Positions 45,949 to 52,355 of a DNA stretch of 64,000 bases are shown piece by piece. How positions within the stretch are numbered: position 1 is the first letter of the stretch; every line of letters starts with the position of its first letter. Made by a program: the position numbers and the translations under genes. This DNA is from Acinetobacter guerrae (lineage in GTDB: Bacteria > Pseudomonadota > Gammaproteobacteria > Pseudomonadales > Moraxellaceae), in contig NZ_LXGN01000034.1 in NCBI RefSeq assembly GCF_009372255.1, positions 62,001 to 126,000 on the forward strand, read 5' to 3'. A model generated the notes under the pieces. It worked only from the letters and a program-made list of their open reading frames with translations, made no database searches and was not told the origin of the DNA.

Positions 45949-46332
45949 TCAGTGTAAAGCCATCTCTGCACTTTTCGCCAAGAAAGCTGAACGACTTAAA
46001 TGTTGTTTTTTTGCCATTGCATCAATACGCTTAACCAGTGACTCAGGCATACTGATATTGATCCGCACGGACTTACTACTGACTTTAGATAAATCAATAT
46101 CGACCAATAACCAATAACCTCCTTCAAAGCGATCATCACCAATCCATTGTTCAGGGCTAGATGGCTCTGGTAAGGGTAAATCCTCACCATCAAAATGCAC
46201 TTCTACTGCCTCTTGTGCCATATGCTGAATATCTTGCATGTCATCAGCAGCACTAAAGCAACCTTCAAAATCAGGAAAAGTTAGGCCATAAGCAGAGTCT
46301 TGGTCTTTATGGACATATACGGGATACAACAC
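45949..46332 (-). CDS. hicB: HicB antitoxin with ribbon-helix-helix domain
   Basis: HicB neutralises HicA and represses the operon. I start it at GTG 46332 (MLYPVYVHKDQDSAYGLTFP), with GGAGGT 4 nt upstream inside the end of hicA; longer starts at 46344 and 46350 are possible. The N-terminal HicB fold has FPDFEGCFSAADD, the C-terminal part is a ribbon-helix-helix, VRINISMPESLVKRIDAMAK. The pair replaces the missing head genes in this prophage. Confidence 0.88.
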   Translation of the reverse strand: MLYPVYVHKDQDSAYGLTFPDFEGCFSAADDMQDIQHMAQEAVEVHFDGEDLPLPEPSSPEQWIGDDRFEGGYWLLVDIDLSKVSSKSVRINISMPESLVKRIDAMAKKQHLSRSAFLAKSAEMALH

Positions 46333-46334
46333 AC

Positions 46335-46523
46335 TTACCTCCATTCCCAACCAGCTTGTTTATATATGTTGCGCAAAGTTCCGATCGGCATGTCTTTACG
46401 TGGGTGTGGTACGACAACATGACCTGATTTTTCAGGATGTTTAAATTTTTCATGGTCGCCTTTACCACCCACTTTGATCCAGCCTTCCTGTTCTAAGCGT
46501 TTGATAATTTCTTCGCTGTTCAT
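46335..46523 (-). CDS. hicA: HicA mRNA-interferase toxin
   Basis: 62 residues started at ATG 46523. The dsRBD-like HicA pattern EEIIKRLEQEGWIKVGGKG and the catalytic His in GDHEKFKH, then GHVVVPHPRKDMPIGTLR, are all present. It cleaves mRNA during translation when free of HicB. It precedes hicB with no gap. A start at GTG 46538 would add MYNYT. Confidence 0.9.
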   Translation of the reverse strand: MNSEEIIKRLEQEGWIKVGGKGDHEKFKHPEKSGHVVVPHPRKDMPIGTLRNIYKQAGWEWR

Positions 46524-46539
46524 TGTGTAATTATACACA
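46524..46539. promoter_or_regulatory. Inverted repeat overlapping the hicA promoter
   Basis: TGTGTA-ATTA-TACACA abuts the hicA ATG. Within it TATAAT reads on the minus strand, six bases before the ATG, so a transcript may start at or near the first codon. A probable operator for HicB. Confidence 0.5.
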
Positions 46540-46570
46540 ACTTTTATAAATATTTACGTATAAAATTAAA

Positions 46571-46587
46571 AACTACCCGAAGGTAGC
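46571..46587 (-). terminator. UUCG-loop hairpin between small genes
   Basis: Minus strand: CTACC-TTCG-GGTAG followed by TTTTTAATTT. It ends the 46593-46898 gene. Confidence 0.7.
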
Positions 46588-46592
46588 GGGAT

Positions 46593-46898
46593 TCATCTTC
46601 CGTATACTCGTTTCAGCTTCTTTTTATATGCTTCCCGTGCCTGATAAATGCCCCAGATAATTATGAGTAATGGCACAACATAAACACCATGTCTAAGAAA
46701 CTCAAAGTTTAAAGCTATCAAATCATAAAAGGGCTTTGATTCAATAAACTGTATATTTGCAATATAAATTAAGACTGGAAACCATAGTAGTAGGACTGCG
46801 AAAGCAACAATGAAAATTAGCAATAAAAACCACTTCAAATTTGGAAGCACTTTGAATACATCGCTCACATCTTCTAATTTACCCATTAACCAGTTCAT
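46593..46898 (-). CDS. Small membrane protein, unknown
   Basis: 101 residues with two membrane spans (about 23-50 and 69-88) and a charged C-terminal tail (REAYKKKLKRVYGR). Short operon partner of nothing obvious. Phage accessory gene; no family recognised. Confidence 0.6.
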   Translation of the reverse strand: MNWLMGKLEDVSDVFKVLPNLKWFLLLIFIVAFAVLLLWFPVLIYIANIQFIESKPFYDLIALNFEFLRHGVYVVPLLIIIWGIYQAREAYKKKLKRVYGR

Positions 46899-47029
46899 AT
46901 TCTTCTCATGTTATTGTTAATAACATGATATTAAGATATTTTTAAATTTAAGAAAATATTCAATTGATATAATCCCAGTATCATTTCAGTCTTTCTTGAC
47001 CAGTGAGCAAACATGAATTCTTATGTTTA

Positions 47030-47200
47030 CTAATCACACAAAGAAATTGATAGGAATTTAATACGTTCTTTCAAGTGAATTATTTTTTGATCAATCATGA
47101 TCATCTCATCACGAGACAATAAACTGCGGTTCAGGTTTTGATACTTAGATAGCTCAGTCTTATATATTGCAATATTTTTATCCGCTTCAACTTTATCCAT
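47030..47200 (-). CDS. Small coiled protein, unknown
   Basis: 56 residues started at ATG 47200. All-helical and charged: NIAIYKTELSKYQNLNRSLL, EMIMIDQKIIHLKERIKFL. Overlaps the preceding gene by 8 nt. Unknown. Confidence 0.5.
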   Translation of the reverse strand: MDKVEADKNIAIYKTELSKYQNLNRSLLSRDEMIMIDQKIIHLKERIKFLSISLCD

Positions 47201-47429
47201 GTCGCCACCACATTTTAACAATAAGGATTAAAAGGGATACTACGAATACAAACCACATAATGCACTTAGTCATCATCACAAAATGTTTACTTTGCTTGTC
47301 GACTTCAAATAGTTCAGTATCCCAATCTGGGATTTTAATTTCTGTTTTGTGCGGGATAGTTACGCATGCTTGATGCTTAGTATGAAATGTTGCTCTTAAT
47401 CGTTTTTCTTTCTTTTGCTTCCTATTCAT
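47193..47429 (-). CDS. Small membrane-anchored protein, unknown
   Basis: 78 residues, started at ATG 47429 after GAGGTG. Basic N-terminus (MNRKQKKEKRLRATFHTKH), one span near the C-terminus (CIMWFVFVVSLLILIVKMW). Overlaps the next gene. Unknown. Confidence 0.5.
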   Translation of the reverse strand: MNRKQKKEKRLRATFHTKHQACVTIPHKTEIKIPDWDTELFEVDKQSKHFVMMTKCIMWFVFVVSLLILIVKMWWRHG

Positions 47430-47496
47430 AAGCACCTCAAATGGTTAAAAAAAGCCATTACTGAATGTTCAATAATGGCTATTCACTTAAATTGCT

Positions 47497-47736
47497 TTAA
47501 CTTAGTCGATGTATCAAAATTTCAAACCGATCGGAATCTCTACCGACACCAGCCCTTATTTCCACAACTCTAAACAAAATTTCCTCATGGGATATGTTTG
47601 AATATATTGTTAGCTCTTGATTTAACTTAGGAATGTATGCACAAGCAAGATTTTCATATTCCTTTTCAAGGATTTCAGGCGTAGCAAGATTGTTTTCAAC
47701 TTCTGTAGTGTCGATGTATGAAACTGTAACGCTCAT
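47497..47736 (-). CDS. Small protein, unknown
   Basis: 79 residues; acidic first half (TTEVENNLATPEILEKEYEN), then ELTIYSNISHEEILFRVVEI. No signal or membrane part. Member of the small-gene block between com and hicAB. Unknown. Confidence 0.5.
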   Translation of the reverse strand: MSVTVSYIDTTEVENNLATPEILEKEYENLACAYIPKLNQELTIYSNISHEEILFRVVEIRAGVGRDSDRFEILIHRLS

Positions 47737-47878
47737 AGTATTTACTCATTAAATGGAAATACCATTTTAAAAGTATTGAAAAACGGCGTTTCTAAGAAAT
47801 TCCACCCATCAAAAACAACCATGAACTTATCAATCTATGGTGTAATATTTAAAATATTTTCAAAATCAGGTGATCAGC

Positions 47879-48034
47879 TTGAGCTTGACTCTTATTCTTT
47901 TAGTAATAGTTGCGCTTGTCATTTATCATTACTTACCCAACAACCCCTCTAGTGGAGTTGTTGAGTACGTCTTTTATTTAATAATCACTGTATTGTTTAT
48001 TGCAGCGATTCGTTCATTCCGATATACGAGTTAG
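47879..48034 (+). CDS. 51-residue membrane protein on the plus strand
   Basis: TTG 47879 has AGGTGAT at 4 nt. The product has two spans: LSLTLILLVIVALVIYHYL and VFYLIITVLFIAAIRSF, with a short polar loop between. It runs against the minus-strand genes and its stop overlaps the 3' end of the 134-residue gene by 4 nt. Unknown; small phage membrane protein. Confidence 0.45.
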   Translation: MSLTLILLVIVALVIYHYLPNNPSSGVVEYVFYLIITVLFIAAIRSFRYTS

Positions 48035-48432
48035 ATTCCCATCAACTCAATCGTAATTGCTGAACGCCAATTGGCACGTGCTTGATATAAGCAGCCAACA
48101 AACTGATTATTACCAGTTAAAGCGGTTACCCAGTCACTTAAAATACCTGATAGTTGGTTATTCACCAATTCAGCACCCACTTCAGCAGCCAAGTCATCAC
48201 GCAATTTAGTAATAACATAACCTACAGCAGCGCCTACTGTGGCATCGTAGATCAAACCAAAGCTGAACTGCGTAATAGATTGAGAGCAACTGGAAATTTC
48301 TTTCATCATCGTATCAACATATTCAACGACGGTTTGAGTAACGTCTCCTGGATTTGCTTGAACTACACCACCAAACAAAACTTGAATAGCGTTTGCATAA
48401 GCTTGTTGTAACTCAGTAGTTAATACTGGCAT
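48031..48432 (-). CDS. Phage protein, unknown
   Basis: 133 residues started at ATG 48432 (GAGGTGAT, 4 nt). Helical, with TELQQAYANAIQVLFGGVVQ and GAAVGYVITKLRDDLAAEVG. It follows the com gene, but it is not Mom, whose gene Com controls in Mu. Unknown. Confidence 0.55.
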   Translation of the reverse strand: MPVLTTELQQAYANAIQVLFGGVVQANPGDVTQTVVEYVDTMMKEISSCSQSITQFSFGLIYDATVGAAVGYVITKLRDDLAAEVGAELVNNQLSGILSDWVTALTGNNQFVGCLYQARANWRSAITIELMGI

Positions 48433-48472
48433 TTTAATCACCTCTTAAAGTTTAAATACTCCTAACTGAATG

Positions 48473-48628
48473 TCAGGGCTTTGATTTAAGTTGCTCGAGG
48501 CAATCTGGTTTGGCATTCACGATGCTCATGGAATTGAGTGTTTTACAGCGTGGGCATTTAATCTCCAAAGAAATAAACTTCCCTTTGGCTAACAAACGGC
48601 CACATGATCGACACTTAATCGTTTCCAT
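48473..48628 (-). CDS. Com-like zinc-finger protein
   Basis: 51 residues. In Mu, Com binds the mom mRNA and opens its translation start. The start ATG 48628 follows AGGAAAT. The pattern METIKCRSCGRLLAKGKF then LEIKCPRCKTLNS gives two CxxC pairs that bind zinc. A longer frame upstream crosses structured RNA and is probably not coding. No mom gene is seen downstream. Confidence 0.8.
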   Translation of the reverse strand: METIKCRSCGRLLAKGKFISLEIKCPRCKTLNSMSIVNAKPDCLEQLKSKP

Positions 48629-48815
48629 TTTAAATTTCCTGTGCAAAAGCATTGATTTTTGGTAGCCTCTGCTGATCGTGTGCACGATAGCTGGGCTTGC
48701 TTTTGACAGGTATGGTCTGTCAGGAGAACGGCGCATTGTTAGCGCAATGTGTCGTTCCCGGTCTAAAATGAGAAAACTCGGCTCCAAACGGATACCGAGT
48801 TTTTTTTAGAGCAAT
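48629..48815. other. Structured leader of com / possible plus-strand RNA
   Basis: The 187 nt hold several perfect arms: ATCGTG/CACGAT, TGACAG/CTGTCA, GAACG/CGTTC enclosing CATTG/CAATG, and a hairpin ACTCGG/CCGAGT followed by T8 on the plus strand. Either it is a regulatory com 5' UTR on the minus strand, or a plus-strand small RNA ending at about 48812. Confidence 0.5.
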
Positions 48816-48870
48816 AAAAAACCCACCGAAGTGAGTTAAATATCAGTTAGTTTTTATTGGCTTGAATGAC

Positions 48871-49239
48871 TCATATCAACCCATCGAAAATTTCGCCACT
48901 TAAACATTTATAAAAAATTCTTTGCCTAAAACCGCTGATCATCATTTCTTTGGCGAAATCATTGTCTTTGATATTTTCGCGATAAGCCTCAATTAAAATA
49001 ATATTCATAAATTTTTCAAATTCTGATTTGGAATTTTTAGAATTAAACTCGTGAAAATCCAAGAAATTTCTAATTGACTCTTTTTCATCATTCAGCGTTA
49101 CACCCGCCTGTCTACGCTCCATAATTTTCTCTGCTTGAACGCTCAGACGTTCACAAGATGATTGAAGGCCGGGAGTATTCGAATCCGCAAAACAGCAATT
49201 TGAAACAATTAAACAAATTAAAAGTAAATATCTCTTCAT
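48871..49239 (-). CDS. Exported protein, unknown
   Basis: 122 residues with a signal peptide (MKRYLLLICLIVSNCCFA, cleavage about residue 18). The mature part is helical and charged (KESIRNFLDFHEFNSKNSK) with a few cysteines. First gene after promoter-like copy 2. A likely moron; no family. Confidence 0.55.
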   Translation of the reverse strand: MKRYLLLICLIVSNCCFADSNTPGLQSSCERLSVQAEKIMERRQAGVTLNDEKESIRNFLDFHEFNSKNSKSEFEKFMNIILIEAYRENIKDNDFAKEMMISGFRQRIFYKCLSGEIFDGLI

Positions 49240-49298
49240 GTTTTATCTAATGGTTTTAGTTAAAACATATTACCAAAACTAATCAAGTATTTAAAACA

Positions 49299-49325
49299 AA
49301 AAAGGCCCACAAATGCGGACCTTAA
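49299..49325 (-). terminator. Terminator after promoter-like copy 2
   Basis: Minus strand: AAGGTCCGCATTTGTGGGCCTT followed by TTTTG; stem has one mismatch. It starts about 30 nt after the -10-like TATAGT. Confidence 0.75.
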
Positions 49326-49345
49326 TTTATGATCTTTATCTATAA

Positions 49346-49381
49346 TTCGACCACTATAACCTAAAAATAGCATTTGCTTTG
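49346..49381 (-). promoter_or_regulatory. Late-promoter-like element, copy 2
   Basis: Matches copy 1 at 32 of 36 positions. Minus strand: TATAGT (49358-49353) then GGTCGAA, weak -35 CAAAGC. Same element-then-terminator arrangement as copy 1. Confidence 0.5.
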
Positions 49382-49477
49382 CGCAGGGTCAATATTTAAA
49401 AATTAATCTGTTAATTATGTTGTTCTGATAGATATTTAAAGTTGTAATAATACAAAATTTTATATTCTTCTTATTAC

Positions 49478-49879
49478 ATGAAAAATCTAAACGTCGTTGC
49501 AGCAGTTATCTACTATCAAGATAAAATTTTATGTGCTCAAAAATCTGCACACAAGTATCCCTACTTATCGAATAAATATGAATTTCCAGGTGGTAAAGTT
49601 GAGTCTGAAGAGTCATATGAAGAAGCACTCATTCGAGAAATTAGAGAAGAGCTTAACTTGAATATCGAAGTAAAAGAGTATCTATTGACCATAAAACATT
49701 CCTATCCGGACTTTAACATTCAACTTGTGACATTTTCTTGTATGGTAAATTCAATTGAAGAGTTGGCTTTAAATGAGCACCAGGATGTACAATGGTACAC
49801 TATCGATGATTTAGAACAACTCGATTGGGCTTCTGCTGATATCCCCATTGTGAATTACTTACTTAACAATAAGATTTAA
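49478..49879 (+). CDS. MutT-like Nudix hydrolase
   Basis: 133 residues with the Nudix box GGKVESEESYEEALIREIRE followed by ELNL, that is G-x5-E-x7-REuxEExGu. Such enzymes hydrolyse nucleoside triphosphates or related diphosphates. It is 1 nt ahead of the HNH gene, so the two are translationally linked. Here it is prophage cargo, perhaps acting on a nucleotide signal or damaged precursor. Confidence 0.82.
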   Translation: MKNLNVVAAVIYYQDKILCAQKSAHKYPYLSNKYEFPGGKVESEESYEEALIREIREELNLNIEVKEYLLTIKHSYPDFNIQLVTFSCMVNSIEELALNEHQDVQWYTIDDLEQLDWASADIPIVNYLLNNKI

Positions 49880-49880
49880 C

Positions 49881-50723
49881 ATGTTGAAAAATTTTAACGA
49901 TCTAATTCCCGGCACTGTTTTAGATAACGGTCAGCTCTGTGAATACTTCGGGTGCTCTCCACAAGGTGGAATGCGCCGGTCTCTCAAAACCAATACTTTA
50001 GTGATCATCTCAAATCATGTTGAATCAATTTATGAAGATAAATGGATTGGCGATGAACTTCATTACACAGGTATGGGACAAGTTGGGGACCAAGAGCTTA
50101 AAAGCCAGAATAAAACGCTTGCAGAGAGTCACATTAACGGCGTTTCAGTCCACCTATTCGAAGTATTCGTAGACAAACAGTACATTTACCAGGGACCAGT
50201 GAATCTGATCAACGCACCTTATCGAAAGGTGCAACCGGATGCGAATAAACAAAACCGGATGGTCTGGATATTCCCTGTCAAGTTATTAGATTCTCGTACT
50301 TCACTAAATATTGAAACAGTTAATATTGCCAGCCAAAAAAAGCAGCGCAAGTATAAAAAGAAATCCACTGAGCAACTTTTACTCGAAGCTCAAGCGACAG
50401 CTCAAATCGATGTGGGTTATCGCCATACTCAGACTAAGTATTACATTCGTTCTGATGCTATTGCACAACTTGCTAAACGTATGGCTAATGGTGTTTGTCA
50501 GCTATGTGAGCAACCGGCTCCTTTTAAGGATCAAAATGGTGAGCCATACCTTGAGACACATCATATTGAATGGTTAGCACATGGCGGATCAGATACTATT
50601 GAAAATACTGTAGCGCTTTGCCCTAACTGCCATAAGAAGATGCATATTATTGATACTGAGGATGACAAACTAAAGTTAAGAGAGAAAATGGGCATTTTGT
50701 CAGCCACTTTAATTAACAATTAA
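49881..50723 (+). CDS. HNH endonuclease with modified-DNA-sensing N-terminal domain
   Basis: 280 residues. The C-terminal HNH core is ETHHIEWLAHGGSDTIENTV and ALCPNCHKKMH, with CQLCEQP as the other Zn pair. The N-terminal 150 residues contain IGDELHYTGMGQVGDQEL, a pattern of SRA- or sulphur-binding-type domains found in type IV (modification-dependent) restriction enzymes. That fits a restriction function against modified phage DNA. It is in an operon with the Nudix gene and the membrane protein. Confidence 0.8.
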   Translation: MLKNFNDLIPGTVLDNGQLCEYFGCSPQGGMRRSLKTNTLVIISNHVESIYEDKWIGDELHYTGMGQVGDQELKSQNKTLAESHINGVSVHLFEVFVDKQYIYQGPVNLINAPYRKVQPDANKQNRMVWIFPVKLLDSRTSLNIETVNIASQKKQRKYKKKSTEQLLLEAQATAQIDVGYRHTQTKYYIRSDAIAQLAKRMANGVCQLCEQPAPFKDQNGEPYLETHHIEWLAHGGSDTIENTVALCPNCHKKMHIIDTEDDKLKLREKMGILSATLINN

Positions 50724-50744
50724 ATTTCCTGAAAATATTAATTT

Positions 50745-51638
50745 ATGAAAAACATTGACCTGAATACAATTTTAACCCTTAGTGTAACATATTTTGTTTC
50801 TGCTTTTTTAGGTTACCATTATATAGCTGGTAGAGCTTACATTGAAGGTATTACACTTAATACAGGTATTACTTATTCTTTTTTAAATTTTGATTTTAGT
50901 GATTACTTTTTTTACGGATTTTTGCATAGTTTTCACCTCATGTTATTTGTTCCAATCATAATAGGCTTGATATGGTTCATTATAGTTTTCACAAGACAGA
51001 TAAAAAATAGTAAAAGAGATGATGATGTAACTAAAGCAAATAAATTATGGAAATTAGAAACACACTTAATTCTAATTTTTACACTAGTGGGAAGTTTCAT
51101 TATCTTATTATTTATACCTTTAAAGCACTGGATAAGTCTTCAGGAAGATGGATATAAAATAAAGGTTAGAAGTATTTCAAATAGCATCGACTATGTTCTT
51201 AAAGACAAAGAAAAATACTTTACTTTGATATGTGGCAAAGATCGTTGTCTATATGCCAAAAAGGATCTAAGTGGTTATTACAATACAAAAAAAGATGAAT
51301 ATGAGACTCTCCTATTAAAGTCTTATACAATTATAAATTATAGTAATAATTCAAAAAAACACTATGCTTACTTATTATCAAAAACAAAATATAATAAAAA
51401 CAATGAATATATATTTCAAATAGATAAAAAAACCTTAAATAACTTAAAAGATATTTCTATTCTGCTAAAAGCCAAAACAGATACCAGTAAAAACTATGCT
51501 ACAACTTTAAGTAAAGACTCAATATTACTAAATACTTTATATCAAGAAAACTCTAGTGTTCTTTTTGTTAGTTTTTCAATCCCTATAACAGATGAAATCG
51601 AGTATCTATATATAAATTATGACAACACAACTGATTAA
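50745..51638 (+). CDS. Membrane protein, third gene of the Nudix-HNH operon
   Basis: 297 residues, markedly AT-rich. Three spans are predicted (about 8-28, 62-86 and 112-132), then a large soluble C-terminal domain of about 160 residues rich in K, N and Y. ATG 50745 is 21 nt after the HNH stop. Proteins with this design act as membrane effectors in several defence systems, but I know of no family match. Confidence 0.6.
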   Translation: MKNIDLNTILTLSVTYFVSAFLGYHYIAGRAYIEGITLNTGITYSFLNFDFSDYFFYGFLHSFHLMLFVPIIIGLIWFIIVFTRQIKNSKRDDDVTKANKLWKLETHLILIFTLVGSFIILLFIPLKHWISLQEDGYKIKVRSISNSIDYVLKDKEKYFTLICGKDRCLYAKKDLSGYYNTKKDEYETLLLKSYTIINYSNNSKKHYAYLLSKTKYNKNNEYIFQIDKKTLNNLKDISILLKAKTDTSKNYATTLSKDSILLNTLYQENSSVLFVSFSIPITDEIEYLYINYDNTTD

Positions 51639-51727
51639 TTAATAAATATTTCAAGCACTTAAAAAATGAGAAAAATACTCTATTCTAAAAGATGAAATTT
51701 TAAGGGATTAAAAAAAGCACCGTTGAT

Positions 51728-51780
51728 GAACTGCACCCCGAAAGTTGGACACATTCAGTCTAACTTGGAGGGTGCTTTTT
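51728..51780. terminator. Bidirectional hairpin, with IS3-like ends, between two convergent cargo operons
   Basis: GCACCCCGAAAGTTGGACAC and GTCTAACTTGGAGGGTGC flank five bases, followed by T7 on the plus strand. The arms resemble the terminal repeats of IS3-family elements. It lies at the meeting point of the two convergent cargo operons and would end both. Confidence 0.7.
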
Positions 51781-51781
51781 T

Positions 51782-52348
51782 TTATGCTGCAAGAAATTGA
51801 TCCAACGTAATAATACTTACACTATCATACATATCTTTGGGCATACTAGTTCGAATTGCATCACGCCATCTGTCTATACACCTAGCGACATCAGCTCTTT
51901 TTGACTCTTCTATTGGAGCAATCACAATAACATAATGGCCTATTGTTTCAAATATTTTAGGAATATTTACTATATGCTTTGGCATAATCATTGAGTTCAA
52001 GTAAACGGAATCTTTAAGTTTTTGAACTAATTCCTGATGAATCTTTTTATTATAGAATTGTTTTCTAATCTCTCTATCAATTTCTTTAGGTAATTGAATT
52101 TCATCCAACTGCTTTAGTTTTTCTTTTATTTGCTCATCTTGCGCTATTAAATCGCTAAATTCTAAATATAAAAAACCTTTACTTGGATGTAAGTCAAAAT
52201 AATCTACAGACTTTAGTTCTCTCTCACTACAATAAACCTTTATTCCACTATTCCCATCAACTTTGTAAGATTCCCTATTAATTACAATATGAGTATAGTT
52301 TGGCATTTCATGGTCAATAGCTTCTAAAAATGTACTAATACAACGCAT
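51782..52348 (-). CDS. Partner protein of the OLD-like ATPase, unknown
   Basis: 188 residues, mixed alpha/beta: YTHIVINRESYKVDGNSGIK, GHYVIVIAPIEESKRADVAR and YDSVSIITLDQFLA. It starts 7 nt after the ATPase stop and is surely co-expressed with it. No TOPRIM, HNH or DUF4435 pattern is visible. The C-terminal half suggests an alpha/beta fold, perhaps nuclease-like, but I cannot name one. Confidence 0.6.
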   Translation of the reverse strand: MRCISTFLEAIDHEMPNYTHIVINRESYKVDGNSGIKVYCSERELKSVDYFDLHPSKGFLYLEFSDLIAQDEQIKEKLKQLDEIQLPKEIDREIRKQFYNKKIHQELVQKLKDSVYLNSMIMPKHIVNIPKIFETIGHYVIVIAPIEESKRADVARCIDRWRDAIRTSMPKDMYDSVSIITLDQFLAA

Positions 52349-52355
52349 GTAATTA

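Noticed and set aside
48629..48787. A long N-terminal extension of com
   Set aside because: It crosses several perfect hairpins and has a strong ribosome-binding site only before ATG 48628.
45897..49381. The 36-bp repeats as att sites of a 3.4-kb insertion
   Set aside because: Four mismatches, a -10 box and a terminator at constant distance fit a promoter unit better; no recombinase gene is in the interval. Not fully excluded.
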